Shown here: positions 12,901 to 22,731 of the stretch, one piece after another
How the letters are laid out: each line of letters starts with the position of its first letter
Numbering within the stretch: the stretch's first letter is position 1
Source: Torreya grandis
Lineage: Eukaryota; Streptophyta; Pinopsida; Cupressales; Taxaceae
NCBI GenBank assembly: GCA_037957365.1
Contig: JARHVA010004902.1
Location: 496,001 to 560,000, forward strand
Direction of reading: 5' to 3'
Length of the DNA: 64,000 nt
Translations under genes and position numbers: made by a program
Notes under the pieces: model-generated
What the model saw: only the letters and a program-made list of their open reading frames with translations
Told to the model about the DNA's origin: nothing
The model's database searches: none

Positions 12901-13391
12901 TGTGTATAGTATTTATGTTATGATTCATTAATTTATTATTATAACTAATTACAATCTTGTTAATAGTTACATTTACTCATAAAAGCATCAAAATAAATTC
13001 ATAGTTTTAAAATCATTTTCTTATTCAAAATAATTTCCTTTCTAATCAAAAGTGTATTTTCTTTTATAGCAGATGTGTGAAGCAAATTTTTTTTGTTAAA
13101 TAGGAGTGTGAATTTACTCTCCATGCAAGCGTAAATAGGAATGTGATTTTTACTTTCAGCAAAAGAGTGGATTGATTTGATTTCTTCCTTTTCAGCAAAA
13201 GAGTGAATCACATATTTTAGGGCACATTTCTTTCTTTAGTCAAAGTTAGAATATGACAATCAAACACCCCCATAAGCATCCTTCTAGATCTACCATCCCA
13301 TACCTTACTATAGATAGCTTTGGACACCAGCCCTGGTTGATAAGACATCAATTAAATATTGATTAAATGAGGAGTTAAATGACACTCATCA

Positions 13392-13412
13392 TTTTTGGCA
13401 CCATTTCTAGGG
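13392..13412 (+). other. Primer-binding site of E1, degraded
   Basis: Immediately after the LTR end comes TTTTTGGCACCATTTCTAGG. The Athila-type site that I recall is TGGCGCCGTTGCCGGGG. The differences are mostly G-to-A or C-to-T, several at former CpG positions, as expected from decay of methylated DNA. The match is from memory and should be aligned. Confidence 0.55.
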
Positions 13413-13852
13413 ACACAAGCTATTAATAAAGTAATAATTATTGGTCTAGAGTGAAAAATAGAAAACATTGTAAAACCCCATAAAATTTCAATAAATTGAT
13501 GTACCATCCTAGAGATTCTAAAGGATGATTCATCCCAAAGTTTCCACCAAGAACATAAGTTGACACTCCTTCAACATCTCTGAGTAGTGAACTAGAAGTT
13601 ACAAGTGAAACCTATCTACAAGAATCTTCTGAAACTTGGATAGAAACTAGGCCATTGCCACAAGCAAGCCCCATAGGACAAATTCCTCATGATCAATCTC
13701 TTATAGGAAGACACTATTTAAAATTTTCCAAGGATTTAGAAAAAGCATTTCAAAAATCCATAAATGAAGAAAATTTTGAACAACCCATAACTAATACCAC
13801 AAATATTCAGTAGGAAGATCATCCTAGCTATGAAACATCATCAGAAGAAGAA

Positions 13853-14810
13853 ATGGCTCTCCAATAAAATAAACAACTTGCACAACCAGGAAGGAATTTT
13901 TTATTTTCCTATTATTGCAGATCCTAATGATCAAACCCCCATGAAAAATATTTCACCAGCTAATCTACCAAATTTCTAGGGAAGATCTATAGAAGATCCT
14001 GATCAATTCCTATTTGAGTTTAAGGTGCTATGTCAAACCTATTCTTACACAATTGATGGCCAAAAATTAAAACTATTTCCCTCTACACTTAAAGATGTAG
14101 CTATGAAATGGTTTATGGGTTTACCTAGTGATTATATTAGAACATGGGATGACATGGAAATAGAAATCTTGAACAAATACCAAGATTATTGTCGAGTGCA
14201 AGAAAGAAAAGAGGATTTCTTCAAAATCAAACAGAATGAGGATGAATCTTTAGAGGATTATTTGGATAGATTCATGTTCACTCATAAAAGAAGTAATTAT
14301 CCACTCACTAAAGATGTTCAGAAATTGTTTTTCTTGAAAGGGTTAGATGAAGACACTAGAGATGCCTTAAATCTAATGGGAGGTGGAGATATAAATAAGT
14401 TGGCTTTCGATCATATTTCTGAGCTTTGTACCAACTACTCTCAAATGAAACTTCGAATTAGGAAAGGAATATTTGGGAAATCTAATGAAGTGGGTAAGTT
14501 AATGAAAAAATTTGCTAATCTAAATATAGATATTCTAGTTATACTAAATAGTACTTTGGATAGCCATAGAACCCTTAGTAATCTACTATCTTAAGTGCAG
14601 ACAGAAACACACCCTTAGAGACTACCCCTATATAGAACCAATGTTTCATCATGTGGGATATGTGATGCAATAGATCATGATACCAAACATTGCACCCTTC
14701 TGCATGTTTTAAAGAATCAAATGAAAACACAAGTCTAGTCCACTAAAGAAGTAAATTATATTCAAAGATAAAACTTTACCCATAAAACTAGGCTCAAGGA
14801 TAGTTTAATG
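13853..14810 (+). pseudogene. E1 gag (capsid and CCHC knuckle)
   Basis: The clearest open stretch is 14025-14594 (189 residues), with LFPSTLKDVAMKWF and LPSDYIRTWDDM. These correspond to the conserved capsid core of plant Ty3/Gypsy gag, which packages the genomic RNA. Beyond the stop at 14592-14594 the same frame resumes with a perfect zinc knuckle C-x2-C-x4-H-x4-C at 14652-14693 (CGICDAIDHDTKHC). Upstream, a Met at 13853 and a QLAQPGRNF stretch look like the N-terminus, but a frameshift near 13905 and a TAG at 13977-13979 break it. Following bases up to about 15150 are repetitive and encode a Gln/Pro-rich linker in pieces. Confidence 0.85.
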
Positions 14811-15346
14811 CAAGAGATCTAGTTAATCCATGGATGGCACCATGGAATATTTTAGTTCCTTCACCATTTTGGAATCAACTCCAAATCCCATCAATTAAAA
14901 ATCCATGGGCAGGACAATATTAGATGCCAACACCCCCATGGATGGTGCCATAGCCATAGCAACAATGGGTACCATAGTAGTAATGGATGCCATAGCCATA
15001 TCAACAATGGAATCAGTAGTGGAACCCATAGCCACAATTCACCCAACCAAGAAGACCACTTCAATAGCAAACTATTATGCCACCCCTAGTTATTCAGCAA
15101 CAAGGATAAATAAATCAACCCTCAATGCATGCACAACCAATAAAAAATCTAAAAAATAAAAAACTAGCACCTATTTATGTTAATGAATAAGAATAAACAA
15201 TCAATGTTAGATCTATTGAGTGTTCAAACATACATTTAAGATTAGAGAAAACTATACAAAAACCTCTAGTTTTCATTTTTGAGATACCTACTGAAAACAA
15301 AAAAATAGAATCATCTCAATTAAACACTAGAGAGGCTAAAATCAAA

Positions 15347-16372
15347 ATGAGCCTTAAAGTAAACAAAGAAAAAACTATTGCCCCAGTAATTCCTTTTTCC
15401 AAAAGATTAAAAGAAATTGATAGTAAACCAGAATCAAACTTGGTCCATGAGTTGCAAAAGATCAATATTGAGGTACCCCTACTACAAGCTATTAGGGATA
15501 TACCTAAATTAAACAAGATCAGCAAAAACCTTTATATTAAGATACCTGCGTGGAAAGCAAAATATCTAGGAACCATTCATGTTGATAAAAAAGTCGTCAA
15601 TTTATTAATAGAAAAACTATTAGTTCCAAAATATGCAGATCTAGGAAGCCCAGTGATCATAGTCACAATTGGAGGTAAAGAAATTCCTAATGTCTTGGTA
15701 GATTTGGGAGCAACAATTAATGTTATGATAACTGATACTCTCTATGCATTATCTCTTATGAGAATGCAACCCACAACTACCATTTTTCAAATGGTAGACC
15801 AATCTATAACTAAACTAGAAGGGACTATCAAAAATGTTGAAGTACTAATAGAGTCTTAGAAGTATCTAGTAGATTTCATGGTCTTGCAACCCAAAACAAA
15901 GAATTTGGGGTATCCCATAATCCTAGGTAGACCATGGTTGGCTATTGTAGTGGTATTAATTGATTACAGGTTAGGAGACATGACCATTTCTAATGGGTTA
16001 ATGTCTAAATGCATCTCTTTGTATCCTCCTAAAAAACCATCAACAAATTGCATACAAAAATTTTAGGTGGATGAATCAGACAATACATTAAACAACATTT
16101 CCTCATTATCTATGATCATAGTTAAAAAACACTTGGAAGAATTGAATGGAGACATATACCTAGAATCTAAGGACTCTACCAGTCCAAAATCTATAGACTT
16201 TACCAGTCTAAAAGCTAACGACTCGGTCAGTCCAAAAACTACATACTACCTTAGTTTAGGATTCTTGGGGCAGATAGAATATTCTAAAACCTCTACTTCT
16301 ACTTCTTCTATTATTTCTTCATCATATGATCATGGAGTGATTCATGAAAGTGTGTGGAAATTGGTAGAATAA
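15347..16372 (+). pseudogene. E1 aspartic protease region
   Basis: One frame runs through the region and is broken by TAG stops at 15857-15859 and 16064-16066. Residues 34-65 resemble the gag-protease linker of Athila elements (VPLLQAIRDIPKLNKISKNL). The active site VLVDLGATINVM has its aspartate at 15701-15703. The D-L-G form instead of D-T/S-G is usual for Athila. After the first stop, YPIILGRPWLA supplies the second conserved protease motif. The enzyme would cleave the Gag-Pol polyprotein. The last part (16160-16260) holds an in-frame 24-bp repeat with the D-S-x-S-P-K pattern. The stops make the copy non-functional. Confidence 0.88.
16160..16260 (+). repeat. In-frame 24-bp repeat in E1 protease-RT spacer
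   Basis: Three units of the pattern AATCTATGGACTCTACCAGTCC (with changes) follow one another and a partial fourth starts near 16239. They encode successive short blocks such as KDSTSPKS, IDFTSLKA and NDSVSPKT. The DNA unit resembles the GGACTC motif of the E1 LTR array. Confidence 0.6.
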
Positions 16373-16539
16373 TAGCAAACTTATTTCTTAGATGCATTCC
16401 ATTATTTTTTAGCAAGATTGATTCCTCCTAGAAAAGAGTTTGTTGATAATGTAACCATGTTTCATAAGCTACTTCCTCATCCATGTCCTTTGAACTTATT
16501 GATTAGTGATTTTAAGAAAATATAATCCAACTACCCAGG

Positions 16540-17924
16540 TATAAAACCAATCATGGTATTACCTGGAAAGATTTTGAACATCAATAGTTGGTTAACAAAT
16601 GAAGAGGAAGATTAACTCTTTGAAGTACTGGAAAGACATACCAAGGCTTTTGCTTGGGATTATACTGACATGAAGGGAATTCACCCCAGTATATGCACTC
16701 ATCACATTCACATAGAATCTATCAAATCAATCAACCACAAAGAAGAATGAACCCAGCATTAAAGGAAATAGTCAAAATAGAAATCTAAAAGTTGTTGGAA
16801 GTTGGGTTTATTTACCCCATCTCAGATAGCCAATGGGTTTCACCTCTAGTAATTATGCCTAAGAAAAATGAAAAATTAAGGGTATGTTTAGATTATAGAG
16901 AATGGAACAAAGCAACACTCAGAAATAACTTTCCTTTACCTTTCATTGATCAAGTTCTTGACAACTTGGCAGGGAAGAGATATTTTTCTTTCTTGAATGG
17001 GTTTAGTGGGTATAACTAGATAACGGTAGAAGCTGAAGATCAAGATAAAATCACATTTCCCTACCCTTGGGGAACTTTTGCTTATCGATTACTTCCATTT
17101 AGACTCTGTAATGCTCCAGTAACCTTCCAAAGAGCAATTTTGGCAATATTCTTTGACCTTATAAATGATTGTGTTGAAGTGTATATGGATGATTTAACCA
17201 TTTATGGTGAAACTTATGAAGAGGCTCTTACCAACTTGGAAAGAGTATTGATCAGATGTGAGGAACATCAATTATCTTTGAGCCATGAGAAATGTTTATT
17301 GATGATGGATGAAAGAATAACCTTGGGACACCATATTTCTATAAAAGGCATTCAAGTAGATCCAAAGAAAGTCAAAATAATCTCTAATTTACCCATTCCA
17401 AAAACACACACTAAAATTAAGAATTTTTTGGGACATGTTGGTTACTACAGATGCTTCACAGATAAATTTAGCCAAATAGTTGCCCCTATGTTTGCCTTAC
17501 TTACAAAAGACAATACATTCAAATGGAGTGATAGTTGTCAGCAGGCCTTTGAGACCATTAAAGCTAAACTTGTTACTACTCTAGTATTGAAAGGCCCAGA
17601 TTGGACTAAGCCATTCCATATATACACAAATGCTTCCAATATAGCATGAGGAGTAGTCCTTGGATAAAAAGATGAAGAGGGTAACATGTATGTTATATAT
17701 TATATTAACAAAAACATGACACCTACTAAAAGAAATTACACCACAACTGAGAGTGAATTCCTAGCTATAGTATATGCAATTAACAAATTCAAACACTACA
17801 TAATAGACTACAAGGTATTTATGTATACAGACCATTCAGCTATTAGATATCATACCAACAAACCAATTGTTGGAGGTAGGATTATTAGATGGTTGTTTCT
17901 CTTACAAGAATTTTATGTTACTAT
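16540..17924 (+). pseudogene. E1 reverse transcriptase and first part of RNase H
   Basis: The RT N-terminus is visible from LFEVLERHTKAFAWDYTDMK. The open frame 16792-17019 holds SQWVSPLVIMPKKNEKLRVC, LDYREWNKATLRNNFPLPF and LNGFSGYN, ended by a TAG at 17017-17019 where CAG is expected. The catalytic YMDD is at 17182-17193 in the frame 17140-17649, with GHHISIKGIQVDPKKV and FLGHVGYYRCF behind it. RNase H follows in 17686-17924 (TTTESEFLAIVYAINKF, YTDHSAI). Its first catalytic Asp has become Asn (YTNASNIA) and a stop follows it. The domain is cut at 17924 by NE1 and resumes at 24698. Confidence 0.93.
17920..17924. repeat. Left target-site duplication of NE1 (ACTAT)
   Basis: ACTAT is repeated exactly at 24693-24697 after the 3' LTR of NE1. 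Removing NE1 and one copy restores the E1 RNase H reading frame. Confidence 0.93.
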
Positions 17925-18065
17925 TGTTGGTCCCCAAAAATCTCACTCATTTTTGGAAAAACATATGAGCTATCTTGGTCCTACAGGACCAAAATTTCTC
18001 TCTTCCCTTCTCAAAATTTGTTCTGAGCATTTAGGTTCTTCATTTTTCAAAGCTTTCTCAGAAAT

Positions 18066-18239
18066 CTATGGACTCTATAGGCTTGAATCTACAGACTCTA
18101 TAGGAAGAAATCTATGGACTATGTAGGCTTAAAACTATGGACTCCGTAGGCTCATTTCTACAGACTCTCTCAAGTCTCAAGAGAAAACTTAGAGAAAAAT
18201 ATAGACTTCACAAGTTGATTTCTACAGACTCTGCAGGAA
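18066..18239 (+). repeat. TGGACTC...AGGCTTG array in NE1 5' LTR
   Basis: About six units with the pattern CTATGGACTCTATAGGCTTG and an interruption near 18170-18210. The copy in the 3' LTR spans 22873-23052. The unit is nearly the same as that in the E1 LTRs, although the rest of the two LTRs does not align. Confidence 0.8.
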
Positions 18240-18328
18240 AGAAGCAAGCTCTCAGCACTTAGGTGATTTCAAAGTTGGTTCAACAACAAGGTTCAACCAA
18301 AAGATTTCATCGACAAGATTCTAAAGCA

Positions 18329-18682
18329 AGGATTGAACCATTGAACTATTGAACCTTGAACCATTTTAGTTCAACGGGTTTAATGGGTTCAAAGGTTCAA
18401 TGTCAGCAGCAAGAGTTAAGTGCATTTGTCAAGGTTCAAATTTTAACCGCTTCAAGGTTCAATGGCTTCAAAACACTTATCAAAGAGAAGAAGGCTTGGA
18501 CCATTGAACCATTGAACCATTTTGGTTCAAAGGTTCAACAAGTTCAATGGTTCAAAGGTTCAACATGTGGTTGGTTCAAGCAGACAAAGGACTTAGCCAA
18601 ATAAAGGGATTGAACTGATTGAACCATTGAACCATTGAATCAAAGTTGGTTCAATCAGTTAGTTCAATCAGTAGGCTCAAGG
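18329..18682. repeat. GGTTCAA/TTGAACC inverted-motif cluster
   Basis: Many copies of GGTTCAA and its reverse complement TTGAACC are interspersed over about 350 bp, often only 4-10 bases apart. Single-stranded DNA or RNA of this part could fold into many alternative hairpins. The 3' LTR has the same cluster at 23146-23483. Confidence 0.85.
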
Positions 18683-18823
18683 GGCTGCCCCAAAGCCAAA
18701 GGAACAAGTGCCCTTGCAGAGGGTGGTGAACCAAGGCCTAGAACCCTTGCGGAGGGTAGCAAGCAAAAATAGACAAAGTGAATTCCTTTAGGAAAATGAA
18801 CAAGGCAAAGGACAAAGTGAAAT

Positions 18824-18846
18824 CCTTCAGACAATTTGTCTGAAGG
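18824..18846. repeat. 23-bp palindrome in NE1 LTR
   Basis: CCTTCAGACAA and TTGTCTGAAGG flank a single central T, a perfect 11-bp inverted repeat. The 3' LTR copy at 23627-23649 has one mismatch. A second perfect palindrome, GAAGGAATTCCTTC, lies at 18920-18933. Confidence 0.8.
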
Positions 18847-19889
18847 AATTCACCCAAAAAATAAAGCAAAGCCCGATGGAAAGACAAGGCAAGGAAGATT
18901 TCCTTTAGACAAATTTCTCGAAGGAATTCCTTCAAACATTTTGTCCAAATGAAATAAAGGATAAAGCCCATCAAAAGAAAGAAGCCCAAAGGCCATTCGA
19001 AGACCGCCTGAAGGGAAAATACCCTTATGGGGAGATCTTCCCCTTTCCAAAAGTGAAACTCTGCCCAAATTGAAAGGCATTACTGAGACTTTGAGCTCAT
19101 ATTGTAGTTCATATTTCTCTAATTGAATGAGAAAGCAAGTTACTTGTAGACTTTGTGTTCTTATAGCTTGTGTTACATTAAGAGATTGTTCTTATGTTTG
19201 TCTTTTGAAATCATTCTTGTTTATTTGATTTAACAAGTAGAACTAGTGGAGGTGATAAGAAAGGTGTCCTGAAGCCAACTACTTTCAGACTTTGTGATGT
19301 CATAGTTGTCTTTAATGTGTGTTTTTCTTTTCTATTTCTATGTAAAAGACCTTGGGATGACTTTTTGCCCTCATTGTCTTTCATATCTCCCTCTAGGGAA
19401 GTCAAGGTGGATACTTTGTGCTACATCTTAGATTCTTGGTTACTTTGGACCCTATTACCAGTCACTTGTTACCAAAAAGAGTCATGTTGTTTGCAAGAAC
19501 AGGCACTCCTAAAAGAAGAGAAGTGCCTTCTGTTGCTTCACCAAGATTTCTATTATCTAGGAAGGGATCTAGCTCTTGGTTGATTGTTACTTTTGAAAGA
19601 AGAAAAGTACCTTCACAAATCACTTAGGATTTCTCCTTTGATCTATGAGCATCATCTCTGAAATAAGAGAGATGGAAGGTTTATCCTACCCCTGTGTCTT
19701 ACTTTCTACTTATATATATAGTATATAGCCTCTGCATATTTAATAGGGAACCTCCCCTTAATGAGAGGAGAGATTTGTCCCCTTTGGATGTGGTAAACCT
19801 GTAACATTGGATGACCAATATCCCTATTCTATGGTGATAGGAACTATTTTGGTCACCAGTTAGTTGGCTAACAAAATATTCACCCAACA

Positions 19890-20386
19890 GTTTTTGGTGA
19901 CTCCACTAGGTACAGTAATTTTGTGCAATTTGGAACCTCAAGTTTTAGATTGAAACATCACCTGTGTCTTACCCATTATCATTATAACCTTATCCATGCA
20001 TTTCACTATGGAAGAACGAACTACTCTAGTGCTTTCCCATTGTTAATTTTTCCTCCCCAGCCTCGCGTAATAGTTTTTGGTGACTCTACTGAGGATGAAC
20101 GTGCAGTTTGAAGCCTCAAGTTTCAGATTGAAGTAGTTCCTTCCCTTATCCATTATATAGACTTTGGTGACTCTGTTACGTGTCCTACCCATTACTCATC
20201 ATGGCCTTACCATTTTCATCCATCTCCATTATTTTATCTAGTCTATAAAACCAAAGCTACTGGAAAAGAGTGCGCAATCTGAAGCCTCAAGCCTTAAGCT
20301 GAAGTAGGGCTAGTTCTTTTCCATTTTTGTTATGCAATCTAGCCACTCCACCTAGATTTGTTATCCCTATTTTTCATAATTAAATC
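19890..20386 (+). other. NE1 leader with primer-binding site and duplicated copies
   Basis: The primer site TTTGGTGACTCCACTAGG starts a few bases after the LTR. TGG-T-GACTCC is what a tRNA ending GGAGTC-A-CCA would bind, which would fit a plant tRNA-Arg with a GACTCCG acceptor stem. Similar motifs recur at about 20074-20094 (TTTTTGGTGACTCTACTGAGG split by the first T) and 20161-20180. Each is followed by a GAAGCCTCAAG-like block (19930s, 20110s, 20280s), so the leader contains an imperfect tandem duplication. Confidence 0.7.
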
Positions 20387-21200
20387 ATGGCAGTTCGAGG
20401 CCCCTGGGGTAACTCTTTTGGCCCACTCAACTTGACTCCACCTCTACATGAACTTCCATGTAGCTCAAGAAAGAACTTCCCTAAATTCTTTGGAGATGGG
20501 AGAGTTCACCCTAATGAACACATTGTAGCCTTCAGCATAGCCTGTGGTGTGATAGGGGTGAAATTTGAAGATGTGGCAGTCAATATTTTTGTGGAGACCC
20601 TACAAGGTGCTACTATAGAGTGGTTCTACCATCTACAAGTTGGATCAGTGATTGATTGGGACACACTTAAAGCCAAGTTTGAATCCAGGTTCAAGCCTGC
20701 AGAGGATGTGCATGCTTTGCTAGCCCAGCTCACTCAGATGAAGAAGGAACCTCATGAGCCTATCAGGGATTTTATTTCTAGGTTCAACAAGCTGAGGCAC
20801 AAGATTCCCATGGTCACCCAACTGACACCTCAGAATCTCAAATGCTTCTTCATCAACTCATAGCTACCTAAAGTGAGTTTTCTATTGAGACGAGCTAGAC
20901 ACATAGACCTTATTACTACTCAGGACTTGGCTACTAAGGTAGAACATGACCTTATATTGGCAGGAAAGATAAGGAGAGACCCTAATAAATGTAAATCCTC
21001 TTCATCTTCTGAATACTCACCCACAGCTGCCATTGACCCAATGGTATAAAAGTTGGCAAATGAATTATTAGCCTTAAAAAGGCAAATGGCACAGGGTATG
21101 TCTTCTACTCCTCTATAAAAAGATATACCAAGGAGGGCATTCCCTAATCAGCCATATCAAGGCAATGCTACCAGAAGTCAAGGGTAACCAAATCATCTTC
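20387..21200 (+). pseudogene. NE1 gag
   Basis: The open frame 20387-20863 (158 residues) begins MAVRGPWGNSF and includes LNLTPPLHELP, RKNFPKFFGDG, IEWFYHLQVG and FISRFNKLRHKIP, the capsid core of a Ty3/Gypsy gag. A TAG ends it at 20861-20863, but the same frame continues with similarity to the E6 gag (LPKVSFLLRRA, VEHDLILAGKIRR) up to about 21100. I see no zinc knuckle. The start codon follows the leader, and the corresponding E6 Met (47970) is aligned with it, which supports the chosen start. Confidence 0.85.
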
Positions 21201-22237
21201 CTCCCCCACAGAGGAACTTTTCCCTTGAAGTACCTCTAACCAACTCAGTAGTTAGATATCTGGAAACAAAACATGTTTCCTATTTCCATCCTAAGTTTGA
21301 GTAAGAAAATGGCACTGATCTCTTCAGAGAGGATCTAGAAGAATCAGCTGGTGACTCCCACATTGGTTTCCTAAATTACCAGAATGAACCCAAAAGTGAA
21401 GGTGAAGTAGTTGAAGAATCATACATACTATTCACTCAGTCTGAGAATTAGTTAGCCCAACAAGCTGATAAAGAAAGAATAGAGGAACGAACTTAGCCTG
21501 CATTCCAATTGCTAAGTGGGGAACCACTCTACCTTTTCAGTCAAAGGACCCAGTGATTGCCAAGAAGGTTAGTAATCAAACATCTCTACACCTTCTACTT
21601 CAACTTCACAGATCAGTCTTCCCCCCCCCAAAAAAACCAAAAGGATGAACTCCCATCCTCTCTTCCAAGTCCATCTCAGTCATTTGACATGATTGATCAT
21701 GTCAAGAAATCCAAAATTCAAATGACTGAGTTTGAATCCCTACAAGCCAATCCTAATCAGTTAAACATTGGTGAAGAGCCAGGTGTGGACCTGTCTGAGG
21801 CAAAGATTGTGGTCACCCAAATGTCAACCCCTGCTGCTCAAATTCTATTTGAGCCTTCAGGCAGGGGTAATTACTCCTTGACCATAGAGGATGCTCATGT
21901 CTCAGCTGATCAAAGTCTTGTGGCTAGCAATCCAAGATTTGATCTAAATTAGGCATCAAAAGAATTGGTAGGGTGTAGTACAAATCAAGAAGGATCTTCC
22001 ATCTCTGATGAAGAGAAATCTAATAGAAGATCAGCCTCTGATGATGCTTGGATCCTAGAACTTGATGGCAGCAATTATTCCACTCATGTTGGATGTAGAT
22101 CTCTGTTGCTCAGATTAAAGACTGCTCAGGATGAAGAGATTGAACTCCTTCACACCAAAGGAGATGCTGAGCTGATGGTTTGTCAGGGGTCTAATGCTGA
22201 CAATCAAAATATGTGTTGGACTGAACCAATAGAATAG
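21201..22237 (+). pseudogene. NE1 post-gag linker and RNase H fragment
   Basis: The first part is an acidic, Ser/Pro-rich linker. SFDMIDHVKKSKIQM at about 21690-21735 matches SFDIINHIKKTKIQM of E6, placed just before protease. Protease itself is absent. A frame at 21965-22237 then has WILELDGSNYSTHVG and, after an apparent internal deletion, ELLHTKGDAELMVCQ. These correspond to the first and third catalytic blocks of the RNase H domain seen in E6 at 49906-50240. The region is a patchwork left by deletions. Confidence 0.65.
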
Positions 22238-22731
22238 CAAGCTATGGTGGTGGACCATACTTCTGTACTCCAAAATTATCAAAAGGATCCCTTCACCAAG
22301 AGAGCAAGGAGTTTTGGTTTTCAATTTGAAGACCACATCCCGCCATGGGGCAAGAAGAAGAAAAGGCTAAGAGGAAGACGTAGAAAATTGGTTTCCAGGT
22401 GGAGAGCTCCATTTGCCCATCACTATTTTTGGGGACAAAATGGTTTCTTGTTAGTTTATCAGGATGGCATCCCCTTTTCTTTGTCTCATAATGGGCAGCA
22501 TCTGAATCACTTCAATTCTTGAAGTGTCAGATAAGTTCACCTGTACATATGTACACTTGTATAGTCTTTGTTTCTATTTTTTCTTTTTGTTTTCATTTCT
22601 GGAGCCTTTCTTTTTGGGTAGCATGACTTCGTAGCCCAATGGCACACTTCAAGGCACTAGAGATTCTGGTTTTTACTCCCCTCAGTTGTTCCAAATTTTC
22701 AACTGAGGGAAGTTCCCCAACTAGAGCCAGC
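22238..22731 (+). pseudogene. NE1 integrase tail and 3' untranslated end
   Basis: The frame 22244-22522 ends with GFLLVYQDGIPFSLSHNGQH. This fits the G-x-Y-x-L-x-x-x-DG-x-x-x-x-x-x-x-N-x-x-HL tail of Ty3/Gypsy integrase. A basic stretch (KKKKRLRGRRRK) precedes it. RT and the integrase core are missing. From 22523 to the LTR there is no coding sequence. A purine-rich run ACTGAGGGAAG lies 20 bases before the LTR and may be a displaced polypurine tract. Confidence 0.55.

Larger units (their letters stand above)
11917..13391 (+). repeat. 5' LTR of E1 (1475 bp)
   Basis: It starts TGATAAGCTCA and ends CACTCATCA, and aligns along its length with 29846-31324. It contains a TATATATATTTAG candidate core promoter near 12527. 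It also holds an array of about 28-30-bp repeats at 12192-12390 and a strong hairpin at 12852-12900. If transcription starts shortly after the TATA-like box, the hairpin lies in the 5' leader of the genomic RNA. Confidence 0.93.
17925..19889 (+). repeat. 5' LTR of NE1 (1965 bp)
   Basis: It aligns with 22732-24692 along its whole length. Three internal blocks stand out. A TGGACTC...AGGCTTG array lies at 18066-18239, a dense cluster of GGTTCAA and TTGAACC at 18329-18682, and palindromes at 18824-18846 and 18920-18933. A TATATATATAG candidate promoter lies near 19712. Confidence 0.93.

Noticed and set aside
14905..15159. 84-codon frame rich in Met, Ala, Ile and Thr
   Set aside because: It is an alternative reading of a CCATAGCCATAGCAACAATGG-type repetitive linker in E1; the neighbouring gag and protease use other frames.
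18329..18682. GGTTCAA motifs as tRNA or SINE B boxes
   Set aside because: No A box at the right distance, no cloverleaf and no poly-A or T terminator; the motif occurs many times in both orientations.
18738..19080. Two overlapping antisense frames (76 and 83 codons) in the NE1 LTR
   Set aside because: They overlap in different frames over the palindrome-rich repeats and have no counterpart preserved in the other LTR.
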